Shown piece after piece: positions 1 through 10,168 of a stretch of 53,437 bases of DNA; the stretch's first letter is position 1, and each line of letters opens with the position of its first letter. Below the pieces are notes generated by a model. It saw only the letters and a list, made by a program, of their open reading frames with translations. It made no database searches and had not been told where the DNA came from. Source of the stretch: an uncultured Lentisphaerota bacterium. GTDB lineage: Bacteria > Verrucomicrobiota > Kiritimatiellia > CAIQIC01. The translations under genes were made by a program, and so were the position numbers. The stretch covers positions 1 through 53,437 of the forward strand of contig CAIWHP010000031.1 in the NCBI GenBank assembly GCA_903912445.1, read 5' to 3'.

Positions 1-1
1 A

Positions 2-27
2 CGGCCGCGCTGTTGCCCGCGCGGCCG
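2..27. repeat. GC-rich 9-bp inverted repeat downstream of hppA
   Basis: Nine-base arms (2-10 and 19-27, CGGCCGCGC against GCGCGGCCG) enclose an 8-base loop. A weaker CCGGT/ACCGG hairpin lies at about 37-49, closer to the hppA stop at 62. Together they could stop hppA transcription, but neither is followed by a T run on the minus strand, so a rho-independent terminator is not shown. Confidence 0.4.
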
Positions 28-61
28 ATCATAACCCGGTGAGAACCGGATGTGCGAAGAC

Positions 62-2581
<2,520 letters not shown>

Positions 2582-2626
2582 TTTGTTCCCTTTCGTTTGT
2601 GCCGTGCACTGGCAAAAAGCGCGCGG

Positions 2627-2656
2627 GTTATACCGAAACATCCCCCCCCGGCGCAA
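2627..2656 (-). promoter_or_regulatory. candidate hppA promoter with a G8 spacer tract
   Basis: Read on the minus strand, TTGCGC (2656-2651) and TATAAC (2632-2627) are separated by 18 bases. Eight consecutive G residues lie in that spacer (2649-2642). The -10 box is about 46 bases from the hppA start. This is a motif match only. Confidence 0.45.
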
Positions 2657-2762
2657 ACAAAATCTTTGATCAAAAAAACTTTGCGTCCGATGTAGCCAGC
2701 GGCCGGGATTTTTCACCGCGGGATCGCCGGCGGCGCGAGGCCACCACCGCCAGAGGCCAGGC

Positions 2763-5093
2763 TCAGGTGTGGACGCTCGCTGCGTCCTCAGCGTCCAGGG
2801 CGGCACGGAGCACTGCGGTGAGCGTGGCGAACCGGTAAGGCTTTTGGATGCAGCCGGCGATACCTAGGCCGGCGAAGCGCTGGGTGACGTCCTGCTGGGT
2901 GTAGCCGCTGGAGATGACCACGCGTACCGCGGGCACCAGCCGCCGCAGTGCGCGGTAGGTCTCTTCGCCATCCATGTGCGGCATGGTCAGGTCGAGCAGG
3001 ACGACGGTGACCTCGTCGTGATAAATGCGGAAGTACTCCAGGGCCTCTGCGCCACCGGCGGCGGCGTGGCACCGGAAACCGAGGCGCTCGATCATCTGCT
3101 TGCCCAAGACGCGGACGGTCTCTTCATCGTCCACCAGCAGGAGGGTGTCGTGGCCCTGCCATGGCGGCGGGACGGGGTTGACGCCGGGGAGGAGGCTGGG
3201 TTCGTCGGGCGCCGCTGGGAAGAGTACCCTGAAAGAGGTGCCGTGGCCGGGTTCGCTATGCACCTTGAGGGAACCTTGGTGGCCGCGCACAATACCGAGG
3301 ACGGCGGCGAGGCCCAGGCCGCGGCCGGTGAACTTGGTGCTGAAAAAGGGGTCGAACATCCGTTCGATCACCTCGGGCTTCATCCCGCAGCCGTTGTCGG
3401 CCACTTCCAGATAGACGTAGCGGCCCTCGCGCAGTTCCTGCTTGATCCAGGGGTTGCCCAGGTAGTGGCGGTCGCACTCCATCGCGCCGGTGATGAGCGA
3501 GATCGTGCCGCTGCGCTCGCCGATGGCCTCGGAGGCGTTGATGACGAGATTCATGACAATCTGCTGGAGTTGCGAGACGTCCACGTCGATCAGCGGCAGG
3601 TCCGGTGCCAAGGCATAGTGCAGGCTGGCTTTCTTGTAGGCAGAAATTTCCAGCATGCGCGCCATCTCCTCAAGCACGGTGTTGAGGTGGACACGCTCGA
3701 CGACGAAGCGGCCCTTGCCGGCATAGGCGAGCATCTGGCGGCAGAGGTCGGCGGCGCGGCGCGTGGCCTTCTCGACATCGTTGAGATAGGGGCACACGGA
3801 ATGCGCCGCAGGCAGTTCGAGCAGCGCGAGTTCCACATTGCCGAGGATGGCCATCAAGATGTTGTTGAAATCGTGCGCGATGCCACCCGCGAGGACGCCG
3901 AGACTTTCGAGCTTCTGGGTCTGTTGGAGCTGCGCATCGAGCTCGCCGCGCTTCTGTTCGGCCAGTTTGCGGGCGGTGATATCGAGCAGGATGCCGATGC
4001 AGCCGGTGAGCTGGCCCTCGGCGTCGCGCAGCGGGGCGGCCAGTCCATAGACCCAGACGATCGCATCTCCCGGCAGGTGCAAACGGTATTCGATGCCTGT
4101 GCTACCGCGCGCGTGGAGGAGAAACTTCCAGTTGGCCTCGACATGCGCGCGGTCGTCGGGGTGGACGGTCTTGAGCCAGGAGTCGCCGACGACCTCGGAA
4201 AACGAAAGGGCGGTCAGCGCCAACCACTTGTCGTTGACGTATATGCAGCGGCCTTGCGGGTCGGTCAGGAAGACGCCCACCGGGGCCAGGGCGGTGAGTT
4301 GGCGGAAACGCTCGTCACCTGCCCGCAAGTCCGCGTTCATCCGGACCTGTTCCGTCGTATCCTCAATCAGGATGGCGAGTTGAAGGGGGGTGGGGCGGGA
4401 GGCGCCGATGTGATAATGGCGGTCGGTTTTTGCGTTAACGTCCTCGAAGTAAACCGGCATGCCCGTGAGCGCCACCTGGCGGTAGCGTTCGAACTGTGCT
4501 CGCCCCATGTCCGGCAGAACCTCGCGCAGGGTACGGCCGAGGACCTCGTCGCTTTTCAAGCCGGTCAGGCGCTCGTACGCGGAGTTCATGGCGCGGTAGT
4601 GGAAGTCGATGGGTTGGCCGGCCGCGTCTACCACGGTATCGCACAGGGCAAAGCCCTCGTTCATGCCGTTGAAGAGCAGCCGATAGCGCTGCTCGCTTTC
4701 CTGGAACTTTTTTTCGATGTTGACGTGCGCGGCTTGGCTGCGTGCGGCCTGCTGGAGCAGGAGGTTGATGCCGTGTGCGATATCGGTAAGTTCATCGTGC
4801 CCGTCCTCCGTGATGGCGCCCGCGGGAGCGGTTGGACTGCGCAGGCGGGCAAGCTCCGCATGGAGGCGTGCCATACGGCGCACCAGCGGACGGAGCGCGC
4901 CCCACCAGATCCACAGACCCGCCCACACGCCCCCGAGGGCGCAGCCGAGGCAGGCTAGCCCGAGGGCGCGAGAGGCTGGCACGCCCACTGTCGATGTGGC
5001 CCCGTCGCGAAGGAACAGCCAGGCGCCAAGGGCGGCCACCACCAAGCCGCAGGATATGAGCGCGCACCCAATCAGTTTACGGTTCAGTGTCAC
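2763..5093 (-). CDS. hybrid sensor histidine kinase/response regulator (membrane-anchored, two PAS)
   Basis: A 776-aa hybrid two-component kinase. In order: two N-terminal hydrophobic segments (about 8-27 and 42-68), a PAS domain starting near YRLLFNGMNEGF, a second PAS near VGVFLTDPQGRCIYVN, a HisKA helix with AHDFNN (phospho-acceptor His407), a HATPase domain with NLVINASEAI, DNGCGM and GRGLGLAAV, and a C-terminal receiver with phospho-acceptor Asp701 (VVLLDLTMP) and IQKPYR. There is no DNA-binding output domain, so the receiver probably feeds a phosphorelay or self-regulates. Its start overlaps the stop of the upstream paralogue by 17 bases, so the two are probably translationally coupled. 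Unlike that paralogue it has membrane helices. The signal sensed cannot be told from the sequence. Confidence 0.9.
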   Translation of the reverse strand: MTLNRKLIGCALISCGLVVAALGAWLFLRDGATSTVGVPASRALGLACLGCALGGVWAGLWIWWGALRPLVRRMARLHAELARLRSPTAPAGAITEDGHDELTDIAHGINLLLQQAARSQAAHVNIEKKFQESEQRYRLLFNGMNEGFALCDTVVDAAGQPIDFHYRAMNSAYERLTGLKSDEVLGRTLREVLPDMGRAQFERYRQVALTGMPVYFEDVNAKTDRHYHIGASRPTPLQLAILIEDTTEQVRMNADLRAGDERFRQLTALAPVGVFLTDPQGRCIYVNDKWLALTALSFSEVVGDSWLKTVHPDDRAHVEANWKFLLHARGSTGIEYRLHLPGDAIVWVYGLAAPLRDAEGQLTGCIGILLDITARKLAEQKRGELDAQLQQTQKLESLGVLAGGIAHDFNNILMAILGNVELALLELPAAHSVCPYLNDVEKATRRAADLCRQMLAYAGKGRFVVERVHLNTVLEEMARMLEISAYKKASLHYALAPDLPLIDVDVSQLQQIVMNLVINASEAIGERSGTISLITGAMECDRHYLGNPWIKQELREGRYVYLEVADNGCGMKPEVIERMFDPFFSTKFTGRGLGLAAVLGIVRGHQGSLKVHSEPGHGTSFRVLFPAAPDEPSLLPGVNPVPPPWQGHDTLLLVDDEETVRVLGKQMIERLGFRCHAAAGGAEALEYFRIYHDEVTVVLLDLTMPHMDGEETYRALRRLVPAVRVVISSGYTQQDVTQRFAGLGIAGCIQKPYRFATLTAVLRAALDAEDAASVHT

Positions 5094-7263
5094 TGGTCGT
5101 ACTCCCAGCCGCAGACTCTAACAGAGGGGCCGGGGTATTGGCAGCTAGAACGGTGCGGAGCGTGTCAGCCAGCAGGTCGAGTTCGTAGGGCTTATGAATA
5201 AAGCCGGCGATGCCTTTGCCCTGGAAGCGCTGGGCGATGTTCGGGAGATCGTAGCCGCTGGACAGGATGACGCGCACATCGGGCTTGATCTGCTGCAGCT
5301 GATAGAAGGCCTGCTCGCCATCCATGCGGGGCATGCTCAAATCGAGCAGGACGGCGGCGATCTCGCCGGCGTGGGCCTGGAAGATGCGCAACGCCTCGAT
5401 GCCGTTGGCGGCGGTCAGGCAGTTGAACCCGAGGCGTTCGAGCATCTGCCGGCTCAGGGTGCGTACGGTTTCCTCGTCGTCCACCAGCAGGATCGTGCCG
5501 CTGCCGTGCCAGAGCTTCTTGACCGGGTCGTTGATCAGGAGCTTGACGGTTTCGACGGGCAGGGCGGGGAGCAGGACGCGGAAGGTGCTGCCGCGATTCG
5601 GCGCGCTCTCCACCTTGATGGAACCCTTGTGGCCGCGGACAATGCCGAGGACGGCGGCGAGGCCCAGGCCACGGCCGGTGAATTTGGTCGAGAAAAAAGG
5701 ATCGAAGAGCCGCCGCTGCACTTCCGCAGTCATGCCGCAGCCGGTGTCCTGGACCTCGATGTAGACGTAGGTGCCCGCGGGCAGATCCTGCCGGAGCCAG
5801 GTCGTATTGAGGAAATCACTGTCGCAATCCATGACACCGGTGGAAATGGTGACAAAGCCGCCGCCCACGTCGATGGCCTCCGCAGCATTGCCCACCAAGT
5901 TCATGATGATCTGCTGCATCTGCGGGACATCGGCCTCGACCGACGGCAGATTGGCGGCCAGCTGGTAGCGGAGCACAATCTTTTTGGAGATGGAAACCTC
6001 CAGCATGCGCGCCATGGCGTTGATCATTTCGGTCAGGTTCACCCGCTCCACGACGAAGCGGCCCTTGCCGGAATAGGCCAGCATCTGCTTGCAGAGTTCT
6101 GCCGCACGGCGCGCGGCCTTCTCGGCGTCGGAGAGATAGGCGCGCATCGGCGCCTGGGGCGGCAGCTCGCGCAAGGAGAGATCCACATTGCCGAGGATGG
6201 CCATCAAGAGATTGTTGAAGTCATGCGCGATGCCACCGGCCAAGGCGCCGAGGCTCTCGAGTTTCTGCGCCTGCTGGAGTTGGTTTTCCGAGGCCAGCCG
6301 CTTCTGGTCGGCCTCCTTGCGGTTGGTGATGTCCAACTGGATGCCGATGTAGCCGGTGACCTGGCCATCGGCGGCGCGGAGCGGCGCGGCGATGCCATAG
6401 ATCCACGTGTTGTAGCCGTCCGGCTTCTTTTGCAGCCGATATTCCAAGCCGACGACCCCGTGCTCCGCGGGCACGGCTTTCCAATGGCTGGCGACGCGTT
6501 CGCGGTCAGCCGGGTGGACCGTCGCGAGCCAGTTGACGCCGACGGCCTCGGAGGCGGTCACGCCCGACATCTCCTGCCATTTCTCGTTCACGTAGTGGCA
6601 GTGGCCCTCCGCATCGGTGAGGAAGACACCCACGGGAGCGAGCGCGGTCAGGGTGCGGAAACGTTCCTCGCTCGCGCGGCGCTCCTCCTCAATTCGTTTG
6701 CGCTCGCTGATGTCCTCGATCAGCACCGCCAATTGGCCCGCGGCCGGGCAGAAGACCGAGATGCTGGCATCGCGCTGCAGCACCTGCGAATGATCCTCGA
6801 AGAAGGCGGCGAGGCCGGAGGTGGCCACCTGGCGGAAGCGCTCCAGCCAGCGCTCTTCCAACTGCGGCAGCACAGCATGCAACAGGCGGCCCAAGATCTC
6901 GTCCCGCTTGAGCCCGAGCAGGCGCTCCAAGGCGGGATTGAGGGCCAGAAAACGGAAATCCATCGTGGCCGGTTCTGGCAGCAGGACTGTCTCAAAGAGG
7001 GCGAAGCCTTCGATCATGCTGTCGAATATAAGCCGGTAGCACTGCTCAGACGCGGAACTCGTGGCTGTCGCCACCGGCCCGACCGGGGCGGTGACCACGG
7101 CCAGCTCCGAATGCTGGCGGATCCGGGCCAGCGCTAAACCGGCCTCCAAAGCGTTAGCGGATGTGGTGGCCTTGAGTATCTCGCGCACCAAGGTCTCGCA
7201 CACCAACGCGATATTGTCGGATGCCGACGCGCCCCGTTCTTCAGCTCTTGAACTGCTGCTCAT
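5077..7263 (-). CDS. hybrid sensor histidine kinase/response regulator (soluble, two PAS)
   Basis: A 728-aa paralogue of the next gene downstream, first in a two-gene operon. It has no hydrophobic N-terminus and is probably cytosolic. Two PAS domains (beginning near CYRLIFDSMIEGF and VGVFLTDAEGHCHYVN) precede a HisKA helix with AHDFNN (His347), a HATPase core (NLVGNAAEAI, DTGCGM, GRGLGLAAV) and a receiver (ILLVDDEETV, Asp641 in VLLDLSMP, IHKPYE). From the H-box onward the two proteins are very similar, and the DNA around the GRGLGL motif is close to identical, which points to tandem duplication. The N-terminal regions differ, consistent with different inputs. Its own promoter region contains a dyad around a TATAAT box. 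Confidence 0.9.
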   Translation of the reverse strand: MSSSSRAEERGASASDNIALVCETLVREILKATTSANALEAGLALARIRQHSELAVVTAPVGPVATATSSASEQCYRLIFDSMIEGFALFETVLLPEPATMDFRFLALNPALERLLGLKRDEILGRLLHAVLPQLEERWLERFRQVATSGLAAFFEDHSQVLQRDASISVFCPAAGQLAVLIEDISERKRIEEERRASEERFRTLTALAPVGVFLTDAEGHCHYVNEKWQEMSGVTASEAVGVNWLATVHPADRERVASHWKAVPAEHGVVGLEYRLQKKPDGYNTWIYGIAAPLRAADGQVTGYIGIQLDITNRKEADQKRLASENQLQQAQKLESLGALAGGIAHDFNNLLMAILGNVDLSLRELPPQAPMRAYLSDAEKAARRAAELCKQMLAYSGKGRFVVERVNLTEMINAMARMLEVSISKKIVLRYQLAANLPSVEADVPQMQQIIMNLVGNAAEAIDVGGGFVTISTGVMDCDSDFLNTTWLRQDLPAGTYVYIEVQDTGCGMTAEVQRRLFDPFFSTKFTGRGLGLAAVLGIVRGHKGSIKVESAPNRGSTFRVLLPALPVETVKLLINDPVKKLWHGSGTILLVDDEETVRTLSRQMLERLGFNCLTAANGIEALRIFQAHAGEIAAVLLDLSMPRMDGEQAFYQLQQIKPDVRVILSSGYDLPNIAQRFQGKGIAGFIHKPYELDLLADTLRTVLAANTPAPLLESAAGSTTSDTEP

Positions 7264-7308
7264 TCCCCCGCTTTCGGGCGTAGCGGTACGTTCCGCAAGC
7301 CCCTTCTG

Positions 7309-7339
7309 CGTGCATTATATAGCACGTTTTGGGCCAAAA
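7309..7339 (-). promoter_or_regulatory. candidate promoter/operator of the histidine kinase operon
   Basis: On the minus strand a TATAAT-like box lies inside the dyad CGTGC (7309-7313) / GCACG (7322-7326). Directly next to it is a second dyad, TTTTGG/CCAAAA (7327-7339). A good -35 box is not obvious. The arrangement resembles an operator laid over a -10 element, about 50 bases from the start codon at 7263. Confidence 0.4.
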
Positions 7340-7380
7340 GCACGCGATACGGACGATAAGTTACCTTTGGCCGTAGAGCC

Positions 7381-9096
7381 TCATAATCGTGGCGGGGCAG
7401 GCTTGAAGGGTGGTTCGAACGCGTTGACACCACGTGTGTTAAGGCGCCGCTTGAACACCTTGTCGCCGCACGTGGCGAACAGCGTGTCGAATTTTCCGCC
7501 GCCGAAGCAGAGGTTGGCGATGCGCCCGTTCGGCGTCGGAATGATCGCGTTGACGCGGCCGGCCTGATCGCAAATTTGTATGCCGAAACGCGTCGCCACA
7601 AACAGGCGCCCCTCCCGATCCATGCGCATCCCGTCGGCGCCGCTGTCCTCGGCCGTGTCGGGCACATGCAGCCAGCCATAGCGCTGCTTGCAGGTCAGCG
7701 CGCCATCGGGCTGGACCTGGTAGCTCCAGATCCAATGCGTGCGCGAGTCCGCTACCACCAGCAGCGACTGGTCCGGCGAGAGAGCGAGGCCGTTGGCGAA
7801 CTTCAGCCCCGAATCCACCACCTTCTTCGCACCATTGTTGGCGATGAACCAGAGCTTGCTGGGTGTGTTCGCCTTCCCGTCGGGATTGGTCACATAGAGG
7901 CCGCCATCCTGCCGGGCGACCAGATCGTTGCCGTTGAAACCGTCGGCGATGACCGTCACGCGCTGCTGCTCGTCATAGGCGAGGATTTGGGCCGTGCCGC
8001 CGGCCACTGCGTAGCGGCGGCCGTCAGGCCCAAATACCAGCCCGTTCGCCTGCTTGGCATCGGCGGTGCAGACCGCGACCTTGCCATCGAGTCCGATTTT
8101 GTAGGTGGTACTGGCGGGGATGTCGTTGAAGAACACCTCGCCGCGCGCATTGGCCGCCGGACCTTCGGTGAATTTGTAACCCTGACCGACGAGCTGCCAG
8201 TCCTCGCCGGGGATCAGCAGGCTGCGCAGCATCGCGTTGCTCGTGACGCCGGCAGCGACGGGCTTGGGCCAGTCTTGCCAGAGCCAGGTCATGGCGTCGG
8301 CGAAAATTTCCGTAGCGTGTTTGCCGCTATGCCCGCCCTCGCCCCAGACGTGGTTGATCGCGTAGCCGGAGAACTGCAGCGCGCGCTCCATCTCCTGGTT
8401 GGCCATCCACCAGTCGCCACCGTAGATGTTCAGGTCCGCGCTGCCGTCCTGCAGGAACACGCGCAACGGCTTCGGCTCCAGCTTGCGGATCAACGTCGGG
8501 TAGGCATGGCCGCCGCGCAGCCCCACGTAGGTTCCGATGGCGCTGAAGACGCGCCGGAACGCATCCGGCCGCTCCCAGGCCGCCGTGAAGGCGCAGATGG
8601 CGCCGCTGCTCGAGCCCGCGATGGACCGGTCATTGCCGTCGCGGGAGAATCGGATCGGCCGGCCATCGGCGGTGGTTTTCTTTTCCACCTCCGGCAGAAG
8701 CTCGTTGAGCAGGAAGCGCGCATAGCCATCGCCGAGCCCGTCATATTCGAAGCTGCGGTTGAACCGGTCGAGAGCCTGGGGCGAAAGCGCCTTGACCACG
8801 CCCGGCTTGATGAAAACGCCGATGGTCACCGGCATGGCCTTGGCCGCGATCAGGCGGTCGAAGACGTCCGGCGCGTTGAACTGCAGCCCGTCCTGGTTGA
8901 TATGCAGGCATGCCGGTTGTACGGGGTCGTATTGCCGCGGCACGTAGACCCAGTAGTCGCGCGTCGTACCGGGAAACACCCGGCTGTGGTCGAACGTGTA
9001 TTTCGTCACCTCGCCCTGCGGCACCGCGTTCGTTTCCGCCGCGTTGCCCGCCAGCGCCCCCAGCCATGCCGCCAACATCATTGCCGCGCCCTTCAT
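7381..9096 (-). CDS. secreted esterase fused to an SMP-30/gluconolactonase domain
   Basis: A 571-aa exported two-domain hydrolase. A signal peptide (MKGAAMMLAAWLGALAGNAA) is followed by an alpha/beta-hydrolase of the enterochelin-esterase-like family. It carries a nucleophile elbow GSSSG (about residues 162-166), an acid-bearing stretch QDGSADLN, and a histidine in GEGGHSGKH. From about residue 293 a six-bladed SMP-30/gluconolactonase/LRE-like domain follows (FTEGPAANARGEVFFND, ANGLVFGPDGR, ANGLALSPDQSLL, DGMRMDREGRLFVAT). Such fusions are common in PVC bacteria and are thought to act on sugar esters or lactones; the substrate here is unknown. The start ATG has GAGGCGGAC upstream. The gene is divergent from prmC across a 170-base region with three palindromes. 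Confidence 0.88.
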   Translation of the reverse strand: MKGAAMMLAAWLGALAGNAAETNAVPQGEVTKYTFDHSRVFPGTTRDYWVYVPRQYDPVQPACLHINQDGLQFNAPDVFDRLIAAKAMPVTIGVFIKPGVVKALSPQALDRFNRSFEYDGLGDGYARFLLNELLPEVEKKTTADGRPIRFSRDGNDRSIAGSSSGAICAFTAAWERPDAFRRVFSAIGTYVGLRGGHAYPTLIRKLEPKPLRVFLQDGSADLNIYGGDWWMANQEMERALQFSGYAINHVWGEGGHSGKHATEIFADAMTWLWQDWPKPVAAGVTSNAMLRSLLIPGEDWQLVGQGYKFTEGPAANARGEVFFNDIPASTTYKIGLDGKVAVCTADAKQANGLVFGPDGRRYAVAGGTAQILAYDEQQRVTVIADGFNGNDLVARQDGGLYVTNPDGKANTPSKLWFIANNGAKKVVDSGLKFANGLALSPDQSLLVVADSRTHWIWSYQVQPDGALTCKQRYGWLHVPDTAEDSGADGMRMDREGRLFVATRFGIQICDQAGRVNAIIPTPNGRIANLCFGGGKFDTLFATCGDKVFKRRLNTRGVNAFEPPFKPAPPRL

Positions 9097-9140
9097 GTCC
9101 GCCTCGCTTTCTGCGCCGCTTATACACAGCCGCCCGCCCG

Positions 9141-9221
9141 TTTTCCAAGGCTTGGAAACGGAAACGGCTGTTTTTCCAGGGCTTGGAAAAGTTCACGCCG
9201 GGCGTTCCAATCTTTGGAAAA
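9141..9221. repeat. three TTCCA-N5-TGGAA palindromes at 31-bp spacing
   Basis: Three 15-bp dyads: TTCCAAGGCTTGGAA (9143-9157), TTCCAGGGCTTGGAA (9174-9188) and TTCCAATCTTTGGAA (9205-9219). Their centres (9150, 9181, 9212) are exactly 31 bp apart, about three helical turns. They sit between the divergent esterase and prmC genes. The same motif recurs at 29006-29052, 38970-39015 and 49839-49918. Confidence 0.85.
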
Positions 9222-9266
9222 CGGATCGCGCTTGCGCTCGCGCTGGCGAATCTCTAGGTTGCGCGG

Positions 9267-10145
9267 ATGGACGTGAGCGGGGAACTGAAGCGGTTGGCGG
9301 CGCTCCTGAAGGCGGCCGGCCACGACGAGGCGACGGCGGAAGCCGAGTCGCTGCTCGCGCACGCGCTCGGCTGCCGCCGGCTGGCCGTCTATCTCCACGG
9401 CGAACGCAAGCTTTCCCCGGCACAGCTCAGGCTCCTCCAAGCGCAGGCCCTGCGGCTGCACAGCGACGAGCCTTTGCAATACGTCCTCGGCGAGGTCGAG
9501 TTCTGCGGCCGGGTGTTCGCCTGCGATGCCCGCGCGCTGATCCCGCGGCCGGAGACCGAATTGCTGGTCGAGGCCGCGCTCGGCTTCTCCACGGTGTGGG
9601 AAAAGTCGCAGCCCAAAGTGTCGGACTTGGGCACCGGCACCGGTTGCATCGCCATCACGCTGGCGCTGGCGCATCCGCGCGCGCAGCTGTCCGCCGTGGA
9701 TATCAGCCCCGCCGCGCTCGAGCTGGCTAGGGAGAACGCAACGCGGCAGGGCGTTGCCGACAGGATCGCCTTCATCCAGGCCGACCTGCTCGCGCCTTTC
9801 GCTGCAGGTGCATTGGATTTGATCGTCTCCAATCCGCCCTATGTGCCGGCGGCGGAGTGGGGGGCGCTGCCGCGCCCGATCCGCGACTTCGAGCCGCGCA
9901 ACGCGCTCGAGGCCGGAGCCGATGGCCTGGACGTCTTGCGGCGGCTGATCGCACAGGCGGCGGACAGGCTCGCGCCCGGCGGCGCGCTCGCGCTGGAGAT
10001 CGGCGAGGATCAAGGCCGGCGCGTCGCAGAGCTGATGCAGGCCGCCGGCTTCGTGAACGTCGTCGTAAAAAAAGATTTTGCCGGCTGGGACCGCGTTGTT
10101 ACGGGCGAAAGCTTGTGTGAGGCGTGGGTTCGCGGGTATAAATGA
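9267..10145 (+). CDS. prmC: peptide chain release factor N5-glutamine methyltransferase
   Basis: PrmC/HemK methylates the GGQ glutamine of release factors RF1 and RF2 with S-adenosylmethionine. The 292-aa protein has the helical N-terminal domain (about 1-80) and a Rossmann methyltransferase domain with SAM motif DLGTGTGC (about residue 120) and the catalytic NPPYVP (about residues 188-193). IPRPETELLV is also typical of the family. Length is normal. The ATG at 9267 gives a full-length family N-terminus, although the upstream AGG is weak as a ribosome site. No prfA lies beside it here. The following membrane-protein gene starts 24 bases after its stop and could be co-transcribed. Confidence 0.95.
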   Translation: MDVSGELKRLAALLKAAGHDEATAEAESLLAHALGCRRLAVYLHGERKLSPAQLRLLQAQALRLHSDEPLQYVLGEVEFCGRVFACDARALIPRPETELLVEAALGFSTVWEKSQPKVSDLGTGTGCIAITLALAHPRAQLSAVDISPAALELARENATRQGVADRIAFIQADLLAPFAAGALDLIVSNPPYVPAAEWGALPRPIRDFEPRNALEAGADGLDVLRRLIAQAADRLAPGGALALEIGEDQGRRVAELMQAAGFVNVVVKKDFAGWDRVVTGESLCEAWVRGYK

Positions 10146-10168
10146 ACAGTTAAAAGCGCGAGGTTCCT

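Noticed and set aside
2976-7137. long plus-strand open frames (2976-4958 and 5194-7137) opposite the two kinases
   Set aside because: Both are antisense to strongly conserved kinase motifs and show mirror-image composition; no start signals or families.
9141-9221. CRISPR array
   Set aside because: The units are 15-bp palindromes with 16-bp intervals, only two or three per site, dispersed, and no cas genes are present.
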